From NCBI GenBank assembly GCA_033239005.1, contig BSQZ01000009.1:7861752-7925751 (forward strand): a stretch of 64,000 bases of DNA. Direction: 5' to 3'. A model generated the notes under the pieces. The model was not told the origin of the DNA and ran no database searches. It saw only the letters and a list, made by a program, of their open reading frames with translations. The stretch is from Lamellibrachia satsuma. Its lineage: Eukaryota > Annelida > Polychaeta > Sabellida > Siboglinidae. Both the position numbers and the translations under genes were made by a program. Below, piece after piece: positions 20,791-32,395 of the stretch; the stretch's first letter is position 1; the number at the start of each line of letters is the position of its first letter.

Positions 20791-22354
20791 TTGCATCTAG
20801 GCAGACAGACAGACTGACCAGAGAGAGCAGTCACCTCTCCTGTGATGAGAGCTATGACACACTGCCAGATGCCTAGGGGGCAACATAACACCCTTTCTGA
20901 ATCACTGTGTTCTCCCACCAACACCGCCAGTGGCACCACAGTAGTATCACTGGCTTCTCTATGATATGTCATTCCATGAATTCCTCTCACAATATTTATT
21001 GTTATGGGTATGTCCAGGCTCAAGAGTGGTTGTCAGTGGTCAATGTATAACACTGTGCCATTAATATACTATAAGTTATGATGATTAACATAAACTGCAT
21101 TTCATTAATCATCCATCATATTGCACACACAACTGCCATGTGCATCTGACAACCCCGAATTAACATATTCTAAAAATGTCACATCACCAAAGTAACAAAA
21201 AACTGTTGTCACGTCTATTTTTATTCACACTAGGACGTGCCTGGGTTTGAGAAATATTTCAGCCCAAACCATGCACCATAGTACTGCGTAAGGTAACGAT
21301 CACAGCTGTTGTGGCTATGTTAGCCTGGACGAAAAGATTCCAACCTTGGCTGTCCCCAATGTCTCATGTTGTCCTATATATGTCATCGTGAAGACAGCTG
21401 TCACTTGCCTGACTTGTCACCCTAGTCAGGTGCGTCTGGCTAGCTGGCACACCTGCCAGCCTGCATGTCATCTTCCCATACTTCATTGCAAAGAAACTAT
21501 ATCTGTGACACTCACATATTATAAATAGGCCAGGAAAAGCAAATATTTTAAATTTGCTTGTACGTTCTATATCATATCCATCTCTTGGATGCAAACAGAA
21601 TGTTTGAGAGGTTGGCTAAGTTTGTGCTAATTTAAAACTCACAAATCCGGTTCATTGATATCAAAATATGTAGCGTATGAATAGTTTAAGTAACATCTGA
21701 AGTCGACTTAATACAAAATTCCTATTTTTTTCAAATCATCGAAAGAATTGACTTTAATGGTTAGATCTGGTAACGCTCAAAATAGCGGTTATCCAAAATA
21801 ATAAACACTGCGCAGTGTGCAGGTCAGTGCTGATCATGGCCGTGACTCCCATACTTTCGCCGATCACATGACAAAGTTACGAAATTTCACCAAGGGTGGA
21901 ATTCGAGAGTTTTAAGTGTTTCCATTTTCACTTCAATTAATGTTTGACCAAACATTAGTAATTTAATAGTTTGTCTGATGATTTCACAAAAACTACATAC
22001 AAAAGTTGCACAAACGAGCTAGCATGTTGCAGTCGATACTGGGTAGGTTTGATTTTCGCAAAATGAATTTAAAATGAGACTAGCAAAAAAATCGAATTGA
22101 GGAGGGACCTTTAACTGAGACATTTTCAGATGACATAAGAACATTTCTTCAAGATAACTAAACACTGAAGGAGTTTTGAAATGTGAGTGAATTCATCTTC
22201 ATGGATACCTATCAATATTCACTGCACATTATAATAATTTCTTATATTTCCAGAGGTGCTGACAGTCTCAGCCTAAACGTAAGCCAAGTAAAATTTTTAA
22301 TGACATTAGCTTAAATTATATGTTGCCTGCAAATGGGTCATAGATTGAAAAACC
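20791..22354. other. Unassigned sequence
   Basis: No gene, RNA or element was recognised. Confidence 0.4.
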
Positions 22355-22385
22355 TAACCAGGGGCGTAGCTAGGTATAAATTCAT
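22355..22385 (+). mobile_element. Isolated hAT-like terminus
   Basis: CAGGGGCGTAGCTAGG near 22356 is the form of a common hAT-type terminal inverted repeat in animal genomes. I could not find the matching inverted end nearby, so this is probably a solo or eroded end. Confidence 0.35.
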
Positions 22386-23047
22386 GTGGAAACGCTAAGA
22401 GGGTGGTGTGGGTCCATCTTTAAAGCAAACTGTAATCACTTGCAAACTGGTGCATTTTGAAATAAAAATAAAACTTAAAAACGAATGCCCTCCGGCCATG
22501 GAGAAAAACATGACCCACCTACTCAATGCTCATCCCTTGGGAAAGGTGGTTACATGTGAACCTTCAGTATAAAATATATCGTGTGTGTGACAAAGGCTAG
22601 TTTTAATGTGCTAGGATTTTGCAGTTTATTAAGATTGCTTGCATGCTTCAAGGACCTGTTTACTGCGTAATACCGCAATTAATTATAACAGCTATGATGA
22701 ATATTTATCGCAATACATGTACATATTATACTACAATATCATTCAAAATCATTGGAAAAATTATACTATGATGCCAATAAAATCTGTACTAAGAATCAAT
22801 CCTGATAATTATATTAAGACACATGAAAACCCTGTAATAATAACAGCCATTTAATTATAAACCAAGAACACATATGTAGGCAATGATAATGATTTGGTAA
22901 TAAGTGTTTATACTAGTGTATCATATCTACTGAAAGGGTTCAGTTACTACCGTCTCCTTCATTTGGGCGGAATGTTAGTGCTAAACAACTGAACTGGTGT
23001 ATGATGTGTTCTGCATCCAGCATCATGTCCTTCTGGACATGTATAAG
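22386..23047. other. Unassigned sequence
   Basis: No gene was recognised. This stretch may include the body of the hAT-like element whose end lies at 22356. Confidence 0.35.
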
Positions 23048-23415
23048 TGGAGATCAAATTTAAGTTTTTAACATACTGAATGGGTATAAAAATATTGATA
23101 GAAACATTTTGTCTCACTTAAAAAAGGACTAGAGGACATGAAGTAACGTTAATGAAGGAACAGCGTAGATTAGATATCAGAAAGTGCTCGTTCTCACAGA
23201 GACACAGGACAATAAATGAATGGAACAAATTATTTACAGATTGTGTAAATGCTAGCAGCGTGAATATCTTTAAGAATAGAATTGACAAATATCCCAGAAG
23301 GCCGAGTTACACATAGAAGAAAAATTGTTGGACTCTTGAAAAGCCAATGGCTTCCTTGTCCAGTTGCTACCTGGGTATTTTGCCTTGGATGGCAATCTTA
23401 TTAAATCTCTTGAAC
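23048..23415 (+). mobile_element. CR1-like 3' fragment
   Basis: About 370 bases match the end of the CR1-like RT and its 3' UTR, starting GGAGATCAAATTTAAG and ending in CTTGGATGGCAATCTTATTA. The encoded RT tail is broken by frame changes. It is a 5'-truncated, older copy of the element at 11.9-16.5 kb. Confidence 0.85.
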
Positions 23416-23898
23416 ATTCTTAAATCACTGAGGACAGTAAAAAAACATGCACCCTGCCCCTTGTGTCAATGTCAAGGGAAGGTCATGTCTTGCAGGCATT
23501 GACTGATGACTTCAGAAGTAGTGGTGATAATACGCTAACAAGAATAGACAAGACAGGCAATGTGCTGAAAACTACTGTAACAATACATTTTTATCATAAT
23601 CCATGATTAAAATGATAGGCCCTTTTTTTTCAATAAAAATTACAATTCTATTTTGACAACCACAAATTTATTGGCTATGCTTTTTGAATGGCAATCTTAT
23701 GCCACACACCATGTACTGCGTGGTGGGTGTTAGTCTGGACCAATACTAAACATTAAGACGAGAACTTATAAGAACTGATGCTATCCCGTGACCCATAAGT
23801 ACACCATTAACAAAAACTGGTGACAGCATCCTCCTGAAGAGGCTGACTGACAGATGGTGCTGCTACCTAGTGACTATCTGGAACATGTGAATGTTTTA
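23416..23898. other. Unassigned sequence
   Basis: No gene or element was recognised. Confidence 0.4.
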
Positions 23899-24062
23899 GT
23901 TAATAGCAACATGTGTGTGCATGTGTGCATGAACATGTGTGTGCATGCATTTGTGCATGTGCGTGCGTGCGTGCGTTTGCTACTGCATGCATGTGCACAT
24001 GTGTGTGTGCGTGTGCATGCGTGCATGCATATGTGCATGCATGCGTGTGCATATCCATGTGT
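23899..24062. repeat. TGTGCATG purine-pyrimidine tract
   Basis: About 160 bases are mostly alternating TG, CA and CG (GTGTGCATG, GTGCGTGCGTGC). Such tracts can adopt Z-DNA; that is inference from composition. The His/Cys-rich frames on both strands are artefacts. Confidence 0.85.
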
Positions 24063-25212
24063 TGGTTGTGATATCTTATGTAATTGAACCATAAACATAT
24101 CACTTACAATTTCAAATCAATTAACACCAACTGGTTAAAGTGAAACAAAAGTCACGGTTATGTCATAATAACTGTAATAGGTGCACTTTTGTTTCCCTTT
24201 AACTTTTGTTGGTGTATTGTGTTGGTACCAGCCATCCTTTATGGTGCGTGGCTGATGTTTGGTATGGGCTGGTTTCCCACATTTAGCATGATTAGTAACA
24301 TAAAAATTCAATATTTGCCAGTGAGGCTTACAGGTCATTGTGACGTGTGGATACGAGTAACATGTATCCATATTTTATAGCACATGGGGATTGGTGCGCA
24401 AATAAATGTATTATGTATTATACTGAAATCAAGAATTCTGCAGACCTAGTTAAGGCACTGCTTATGCTAAGGAGAGCAATATATGAAATACACTCACAGC
24501 ACAAGCAGCAGTGAACTGAAAAATACAATAACAGCAAACGTAAATTAATGTTCTTTAATCTACAACTATTTCATGACAGTTTAACTGCACCGTAACGTTC
24601 CGATGATAGTACATTCTTCATTGACACAGCGGATGATTGCAGTTAAGTAAGCAATAAATAGACTTTACGCACACACATTTGGCCCTGTGTTGAATGTTGA
24701 TAGCGCCATGGAGGATATAACTGTATCATTGGAGATGTATACAATTGGCTTAGAGCTGGAATGTTCAAGCTAACCTCTCAGCTCATACCTATCGGAATCT
24801 TATATTTATATTATACACAGTAATTATTATTATTATGGTCTGCCATCCCTATCTGAATGATTTGTCTTATTATACAATAAATATTATCTGCCATGCCTAT
24901 TTAAATCCATTGCCTAATTATATACAGTGATTAAAATTATCTGCCATGTCTATCTTAATTATGTGTCTTATTATACAATAATTATTATTATTATCAGGTT
25001 GGCGGTACTTGCTAAAACTGTTGTGTACATGAATATTTATCATAATTTTACTAAGTCACCTCAGTTTATTTCAGCAACTGTTTGATCTGGATGTTATTGT
25101 AGACCAGCATCTCTGAGTCTGTCTGGGTATATGGGCTAAACAAGTGTTCTTATTACAGGTGAATTATCACTGTCTGACACCACACTGGGGACTATCATCT
25201 GATTATTCATGC
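24063..25212. other. Unassigned; degenerate repeat at 24820-25005
   Basis: No gene was recognised. Bases about 24820-25005 contain three degenerate units of about 65-75 bp sharing ATCTGCCAT.CCTAT, GTCTTATTATACAATAA and ATTATTATTATTAT. Confidence 0.5.
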
Positions 25213-25655
25213 ATCTCTAGATGTGTCAGTGCCTCTTCAAGGGTGTCAATGCCTATTTGAGGGTGTCAGTGCCTATTCGAGGGTGTCAGCACCTATTCGA
25301 GGGTTCAGTGCCTATTCGAGAGTGTCAGTACCTCTTCAAGGGTGTCAGTGCCTATTCGAGGGTGTCAGTGTCTATTCGAGGGTGTCAGTACCTCTTTGAG
25401 GGTGTCAGTGCCTATTAGAGGGTGTCAGTACCTATTCGAGGGTGTCAGTTCCTATTCAAGGGTGTCAGTTCGTATCTGAGGGTGTCAATTCCTATTCGAG
25501 GGTTTCAGTTTGTATTCGAGGTATCAGTGCCTATTCAACGGTGTCGGTGCCTATTCAACGGTGTCAGTACCAATTCGACAGTGTCAGTGCCTCTTCGAGG
25601 GTGACAGTGACCATTGGAGGGTGTCAGTTTCTATTTGAGGGTGTCAGTGCCTACT
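25213..25655. repeat. 20-bp minisatellite, about 22 copies
   Basis: The unit is close to CGAGGGTGTCAGTGCCTATT. Occasional one-base deletions shift the phase. Three plus-strand frames translate it as repeated VSVPIRGCQ-like peptides, which are not genes. Confidence 0.95.
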
Positions 25656-25689
25656 ATAACATCCAACATGAATACATGTTTGTGTAGTT

Positions 25690-25865
25690 ACATGCTCCCA
25701 CCTGAGCATCATGGGGCATGGGTTTGAGCCTACCTGAGCATCATGAGGGGTGGGGTTATGCTTACCTGAGCATCATGAGGGGTATGGTTATGCTTACCTG
25801 AGCATCATGAGGGGTGGGGTTATGCCTACCTGAGCATCATGAGGTTGTGCCTACCTAAGCATCAT
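25690..25865. repeat. 32-bp tandem repeat, about 5 copies
   Basis: The unit is close to CCTGAGCATCATGAGGGGTG followed by GGGTTATGCTTA, with the last copies shortened. Confidence 0.9.
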
Positions 25866-25867
25866 TA

Positions 25868-26073
25868 TATAATGCGGTATTCAGGGACCATTCAAAGTGC
25901 CTTACACAACACCCCCTGGTAGACCTGTTCATTCCAACACCAACTCAACTTCTCTGGAAAGCATTCAGCCACGCTGCAATTACTGCATGAAGAAATGACA
26001 TCAAGAGGATTCGAAACCTGGTCCTCTCGACTGAGAGTCCAATGTTCTAACCCCCAAGCCACCAGACCCCGCA
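25868..26073 (-). mobile_element. tRNA-derived SINE, internally deleted
   Basis: On the minus strand the head contains a tRNA-like region with a B-box-like GGTTTCGAATCC and the arm TTAGAACATTGGACTCTCAG. It ends in the same body as the SINEs at 39.5 and 40.2 kb (AAGGCACTTTGAATGGTCC). About 115 bases of the body, between the tRNA head and the ATTGCAGC...GCTGAATGC segment, are missing relative to those copies. The 3' end is eroded. Confidence 0.8.
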
Positions 26074-27739
26074 GAGTAGAGTTGTACCTACCTGAACATT
26101 GTGAGGACTGTGGTTGTGCCACCGACAGCAAGTGAACGCTGCCAACACGTAGCTACTGAAAGAATCATGGCTACAGTTCCACAGCGGTTCCTTCTCTCCA
26201 TGCGCCATGCTGCTTCACCGCATCACTCTTGCAGCACTGGCAGCATCACACAAGTACACACCAATCACAGAGCCCCTCAATCCAGCACTGGTCTCACTGT
26301 CACAGTCCAGTACGACACATCCAACATTCCTGGTCAGCTGTCAGTCCAGTTCTACACATCCAGAATGCCTGGTCACCACGTCAGCACTGTGGTCACTGAC
26401 AGATGGACAATCCACACAGAGGCTTGACCACTTAGTAGACCACACAGCCCAGCACACTGCCTATGCACCCTGGTATTAGACAACTCATCAGCTGGTCAGT
26501 GGCTGTGCCTTGCAATCCACTTATCCCTCCAAGCACAATAGAAGCCCGTCAGCCACTCAGAGATGACCCAGCCCGGAGACCAGTGAGACAGCCCGCCGCA
26601 CCCGCCACACTACACCCGCCGCACGACACTCACTTCTGAGGACGTAGACCCTGCGTCTCTCCTACTCTGCCCAGGGATACATGCCAATTACATCTCCTCC
26701 TAGTCTAGTACACACAGATACTGATCTCATCTCAATGGCTTGCACTGCCGATTACCATTTCCACAACCACACAGCGTGAATAACTGTCCACCAAAGCATC
26801 CTGGAGCGCTTACACAACTGGCTTATGAAAATATCCAATGGCTAGATTCAACTGTGTAGGTGACGAAGATGAGCTGAGATCTGCTAAAGTGACATCCAAT
26901 CAGACCAGCGTTTAATCGCTGCGGCTCTACGGGACATTTCTAAATCACTTATGCGACAAATAGCGAAGAGCATTTCTCAATAACTACATCACACTTGGAT
27001 GAAGTTATTACTGTATCTGTGGCGTGGCACAGGCTGTATCAAGGATGCAGTCATGTGTATGTGATGCTCATATGGGAGTTCCAAACCACGCAGAGTTTTT
27101 ATGTATAACCATTTCTTATTTGTGATGTGATTGGCAACACAAATGATTTGGTGGTAGTGATTATTAAATGTTATATACCGTTAATTGTGGCTATGAAATG
27201 TTTGTATAAATGTGTGATTTAACTGATCAATGCTGTTCTGCCCACCCCTGTCATAAAATAGCAACTTCATCACAAATTTAAGAAATACAATAACTGCATC
27301 AAATGCACACATGTCACAGTGTGACAGACTTAACCCCCAGAGGCACTGCATAACAGTCATAACTGCTGCAAATCTCAGATAAACTATATCAGATATACAG
27401 GTCTCTGTTTTCAATCTGTACAGATATTTGGGACTGTATGGCAGTTGTTTTCAAATAAATCATACAAGACTTTCACCTACTCTATTCGTGTGTTCCACAA
27501 CCACTATCTATCCTGCATACATAATGCAGGATAGATAATGTACACTAATGTCATGTGATTATAATACATAATGTAGTTAGTCACCTTCACTTCACAACCA
27601 CAATAAATTTTATCACTCTACATTAGCCAAACTTTCAATGTAAATTTATTGATGTGTTTTTCATTAAACTGACTGTGCAAATTCAAAATGGTTTGCAATG
27701 CAATCTCAAATTCACGTTGAGCCTGCCATGAATGGACAT
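26074..27739. other. Unassigned, locally GC-richer
   Basis: Bases 26090-26830 are richer in GC and hold overlapping plus-strand frames (26101-26427 and 26207-26479) with Thr/Ser/His-rich translations and no known domain. The remainder is unremarkable. Confidence 0.35.
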
Positions 27740-27960
27740 GGAAATAATGTCTGATGTACCATGTTTTGAAAACAATTTGTTACATGCGTACAATTGTACA
27801 CTGTATTTTATTCAGTATTATGTATTTCTATGTGTAATTATTAAACTTTTTGCCCTTTTCTAGACAATTTTATAGTTATGAAGTGATGAAATGACATCGC
27901 TACTTCTATTATGTTTGTCTATTATTGTTGTCAAAAATAAAAATTCATTCATTCATTCAT
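27740..27960 (+). mobile_element. LINE-type 3' end with (ATTC)n tail
   Basis: The segment ends in AAAAATAAAAATTCATTCATTCATTCAT. An AATAAA-like signal followed by a short tandem repeat of ATTC is a common LINE 3' end in invertebrates. No coding sequence survives and the 5' limit is a guess. Confidence 0.45.
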
Positions 27961-28290
27961 AATATATGTATAATGTGACATTCATTCAACTGATGTCAAA
28001 TTATACAGCAGTATCAAGTCACATCTAAGATGGCATGCTATGTTCACTTCAATGGAAAATTAAATTCTGTGTTTAAGTCACATATTTTTTGCTAATGACC
28101 CACACAATACTGGCTTTCACACAGTTTTCAGGCATGGATTTCAGGACTATGGGTATATCAGATGATTTCAGGAGTACGGGTACATCAGATGATTGCCCCA
28201 CCTACAAAATGGTGAAATGTTATTACAACTTGACTCTTCTATTGCTACTAAAAATAATTATTTAACTTACTTTTGCTTGTTATATATACA

Positions 28291-29133
28291 CAGGGTTGAA
28301 CAAATCATGATTTTGAGTTTTTTTAAATAAAAAAATTTTGATTTTTTTATTTAAATTGGATTTATTTGATTTTTTTTTATTTGATTTTTTTTAAAATCTG
28401 GTATATAGATATTTATATAGATGTTTAAATTTGTAAACTCTTTCAAACATGTTCTATTCAAATCGATTTGGGTTCTTGTCTTAAAAGAGGGTAGATGATT
28501 TTTTGCTTACATAAAGACATTAGACAATGTCCACAAGGCCTCACCCCCTGTAGTTGCATAATCTGTCTTGGAAAGGAAAGCATGCTGTGTGTCTGAGGCT
28601 GTAGCAGTGGTAATTATTGTTTGCCTATAGGGTGGATTAGCACCTGTCCAGGGCCCTGTGTACTCTAAGGGTCTCTAACCAGAATACAAACTGGTACAGT
28701 ATTAAACAACTGAGTCAACATACTGAATTGGTAACAACTAGCACAAGCTATAAGTGGACTTTAACTCAGGGCTTCTGTGTTAAAAATATACTTCCTCTGG
28801 AAGACAAGTTTGTGTGGCTTCACTACATTCAGAAAGGGAATAGCTCAAACATACACAATGTCATAAAATATTTGACTATCAGGCTACCTGGTGACAATGC
28901 AGCTACACAAGTTTGCGCACTTTGTGTTTTGTATTAAAAAACATACAAAACTTTGTTGATCTCGATGCTTGTAAACAATTATTTGTGTTAAATTCATATA
29001 AATCAGCGATTAAAAAAACCGGAAGTAAAAAAAAATCATAAATCAATTTTTTTTTTGAGTGATTTAAATCATGATTTAAATCAATGATTTAAATCAATGA
29101 TTTAAATCAAATGATTTAAATCAAACAACCCTG
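28291..29133. mobile_element. hAT-type element, long copy
   Basis: The ends are CAGGGTTG and CAACCCTG, as in the copy at 576-923, flanked by TATATACA (28283-28290) and TATAATCA (29134-29141), 6 of 8 matching. It shares the GATTTAAATC-palindrome ends and the middle block (CACAATGTCATAAAATATTT to TTGTAAACAATTATTTGTGT). It carries about 450 extra bases (roughly 28400-28852) that the short copy lacks. A frame at 28728-28937 has KFVWLHYIQ and a C-x2-C pair (QVCALC), which could be a decayed BED-type zinc finger of a hAT transposase, but the evidence is thin. Confidence 0.75.
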
Positions 29134-29359
29134 TATAATCAGCAGTAGAGTAACCATGTGGTTGAATATTACAATCCATGTGACCTTCAAATGCCAAATC
29201 TGCCTCTACTTCTGCCATCCAGCTGTCAGGATTGAGGCTGGGTTACACATTTAACTAGTTATATTAAAAGGAAACAAGTCAACGTTTTGGGCCTATAGAA
29301 GTTGTTAAAACAACCATTTGCAATTACAATAAAGAATATCATGCCAGTGTTTGTTTACT

Positions 29360-29528
29360 AGGAAAATATTGTTGAATATACAACATCTTAATTTCATGGA
29401 CTGCACCATGCTGTTTTTGTCCAAACTCAACTTATATAACATATTTTGGCCTTTGTTTACTAAACTAGTCTTCTTTCTGACATAACATCTCATTTGATCA
29501 AGACTTTGTGTTTGTTCTGTGTATATCG
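29360..29528 (+). repeat. Dispersed repeat A, copy 2, first part
   Basis: Matches bases about 22-290, apart from a 100-base gap. Its continuation is found at 31765-31945, so the copy is split by about 2.2 kb. Confidence 0.7.
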
Positions 29529-30361
29529 GTGTCATATCACATATCGACCCAATGCGGGTCCATTTTTTATTATAGAATTTGGACTGGGTGTCCATTTTCT
29601 ATATGTCATATAGAATTCTCTATTATATAGAATATAAATAATACAAATATACACACATAAAAAGTAATAAGGTAAATTGTGATTGAATATCTCTGGATAA
29701 AAGATCCCCATAGAAAATGGACCTGGGGGTCCATATTCCATTAGGGAATACGGATTCCCTGGGGGTAACTTTTATTTTCATTGACAGTATGGTTAGTTAT
29801 TATGCAATTTATTTACTACGAATATAAATATGCATACTTAGAAATGTTGCTCTTGTTTAATGTAATTCACTGGTAGACAATGCAGATACAAGAAATAAAC
29901 ATTGCATTATGAGCAGACAAATTAATTTAATATTTAGTTCTGCTTACTAAACCATCCGAACAAAAAGGGACAGACTAATAACCAAGACAGATCAATATTG
30001 GAATTCCATTAATATTCACACATGTAACAACATATAGCATAGACAGTTAATGACAACTAGCCTTTTAATGTAAAAGATGGTGAAAATAAATAAACAATTG
30101 ATACTTTGTTTTACAAAGTTCATAGAAATCATGGTTACAATATTCAAGTTACAATGTACAAACTGCATTATATTATCTGATAAATTGTCACCTGTCCAAA
30201 CCCCGTAAAGGGGTACATATTCTATAATAGAACATGGACCCCCAGGTCCATTTACGATGGGGTCCATTTTCTATCTGACATGTAGTAAATGGACCCGGGG
30301 GGGGGGTAAACAATTTATAAATATCTCATATTACAAAATTTATATAAATGATGCTTATGAC

Positions 30362-31654
30362 CAGGGATCGAACTTAACGCCCGCCCCCTCGCCCGAAGGC
30401 GAGTAGAAATTCCTGGGGATGAGTAACCTTTGACCTGCACTAGTCCCCCCGGGCGAGTAGCTATTTTCCACTCGTTTTGTAACAATATAAATGCAAGCAA
30501 TTTGAATTAGGCGTACATACATAAACTTAACACATTGTATCAAAAAATAAAGTTTTAAATCTTCATTCCCAATATATCCGATTTCGTAAACGAGCAACCA
30601 CTACTCGTTGTAACGTAGTCAAAAATCCGTGCACACGGGTACAAATATAGTACACTGAACAGTACTAACCTGTCGATCTTGTGCGTTTCCTTTCGAAATC
30701 GTGGAATTTCATAAAAGGGGTCCAACCCCCCAAAAGAAAACTGAGCGCCGATGATAAAGTTCCGCATAAGCGTAGGTACGATGCGTGTGAAAGGAAACGA
30801 GAATTTCAGCCGCACTGGCTAAACCAATTCTCATGGCTCGAATACAAAAGTTCGTCTGCTGGCGCTGGCGTTGCCGCTAATGCTGGCGTTGGCGGTGTCG
30901 CTGACCGGCATGACGATGACGTTGAACGGTGTGATGACGACGCTGACTGGCGTGACGACGACGCTGACCGGCATGACGACGACGCTGTCGTCGACGTTGA
31001 AGGTGGGGAGAGTGACGGGTCGGCGAAGAACACTGAGACTGAACTAAACATGAGACTGTTTTGCAAGTACTGATGCAAGTATGAGAGAGCAGGCAGTTTT
31101 GTCGTCAGCTCACTAGTATTTAAATGGGAGAGTATCAAAGTTCGCAATAGTTCTGCAAGCCATATGAAATGGGCTTCAAAGAGAGAAAGCAGAGAGCAAC
31201 CCAGGGTCAAGTGTGGCGGACAAGAGGATGGACCAACTGGGAATCATCACTGACATTGGTGACATTGATGATGGCTCTGGTGAGTCGGAGATGGATGAAG
31301 ATGCAGTTGCCCAAATCCTGAAAGATTTCATTCACTGACACTGCCTGGGTACATTGTGGAGGACCCGAGAGTCAAGTCATGCAGCCGTTGACAATGTCCA
31401 GAACCTCGGGATCTGATTTAGTACTAATTGAATAAAATAATTACATTGCATCGTCAATTATGAAATTGATTTTTTATTTGTTCATTTTATGTTTAAGAAG
31501 CATTGCAGGTCAACATAGGAATTTGCATAAAAAGGTTGCATTTTGACAATGTCCACCAAAAATGGGGACTAGTGATTTTTTATGGGGATGAGTAACATAT
31601 TAACGCTACTAGTCCCCCTGGCGAGTGGATTAAATTTCTTAATTTCAACCCCTG
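30362..31654 (+). mobile_element. hAT element with zinc-finger exon remnant
   Basis: The element starts CAGGGATCGAACTTAA and ends TTAATTTCAACCCCTG, imperfect inverted ends. A perfect 8-bp target duplication, CTTATGAC, lies at 30354-30361 and 31655-31662. Near both ends the words GGGGATGAGTAAC and ACTAGTCCCCC recur, in direct and inverted orientation, as possible transposase-binding sites. The interior encodes the N-terminal part of a hAT-type zinc-finger transposase only; the catalytic domain is absent, so it is an internally deleted derivative. Confidence 0.9.
30681..31338 (+). pseudogene. hAT zinc-finger (TTF-type) transposase N-terminus
   Basis: The frame opens at 30681 and has a basic region (residues 18-40) followed by REFQPHWLNQFSWLEY (40-55), the usual lead-in to the TTF-type zinc finger of ZNF862-like hAT proteins. 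A stretch of Asp-rich repeats (75-101) comes next, and MRLFCKY then starts the finger. A TGA at 31071-31073 interrupts the finger. The frame continues beyond it (ERAGSFV ... FKWESIKVRNSSASH), then shifts near 31187 into ESNPGSSVADKRMDQL. The remainder of the transposase is missing. The product would have been a DNA-binding protein at best; it now looks inactive. Confidence 0.65.
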
Positions 31655-31764
31655 CTTATGACATTCACGTTACAATCTACAAACTGCATTATATTATATG
31701 ATAAATTCATCTGTTTTTCAATAGGGATCCAAATGCCATAGGGGGGTCCAAATTCTATAAGCAA

Positions 31765-31945
31765 TTAACACGTCAGCCCTCAGTTAACATGTTAGGCCTC
31801 AGTTAACCAGAGCATTGAAACAAAAATTTCCCACTTTTAGAACACATTCTGAATAAACCAGTAGCGTGATAGTGTTGATTTGAGTACCACATTGCTAGTT
31901 TTTATTATCTCTTTTTAGGTGCACAGCCCCAAAACCATGACAACT
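31765..31945 (+). repeat. Dispersed repeat A, copy 2, second part
   Basis: Matches bases about 373-485 (CGTCAGCCCTCAGTTAAC and TTTTAGGTGCACAGCCCC), with an extra internal duplication of TTAGGCCTCAGTTAAC and about 35 additional bases. Confidence 0.7.
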
Positions 31946-31960
31946 CGTGACCCTGATGCA

Positions 31961-32395
31961 CAATTACACCTGTAACTAGTAACATTGGTACATTATTACA
32001 CTGGTAACTAGTAAATTTGGTACATTATTACACATGTGACTAGTGATATCGGTGTGTGAATACACACATAAATAATTGCATTGGTACACAATTACACCCA
32101 TAACTAGTGACAATGATGCATGATTACACGTGTAAGTAGTGATGTTGATACATTATTACACACATAACTAATGTCATTTGGTACATGATTACACGTGTAA
32201 CTATTGTCAATGATGTGTGATTACATATGCAAAAGTTGCTACTTGTACAATATTACACGTGTAACTAGTGGTATTTGATATTATTACATGTGTAATCGGT
32301 GCCATTTATACATTGTTACACATGTAACCAATGACACTGATGCATGATTACACCTGTAGCTAGTGGCACTGATACTGCATTAAAACAGTAACATG
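31961..32395. repeat. Degenerate ~32-bp minisatellite
   Basis: About 13 units are built on CACCTGTAACTAGTAACATT followed by GGTACATTATTA, increasingly diverged toward 32400. No gene. Confidence 0.85.

Larger units (their letters stand above)
29529..31764. mobile_element. Composite insertion splitting repeat A
   Basis: This block separates the two halves of repeat A copy 2. It contains inverted and direct variants of GGTCCATTTTCTAT..GACAT (29564-29640, 29710-29750, 30200-30300, 31735-31755). After subtracting the inner hAT element (30362-31654), the remainder is about 950 bp. A 40-base stretch at 30140-30185 is repeated at 31670-31715 (TACAAACTGCATTATATTAT). The outer element's class is not recognised. 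Confidence 0.5.

Noticed and set aside
25213..25660. A CRISPR-like array was considered for the 20-bp repeat
   Set aside because: There are no unique spacers: the units are contiguous and degenerate, and the DNA is clearly animal.
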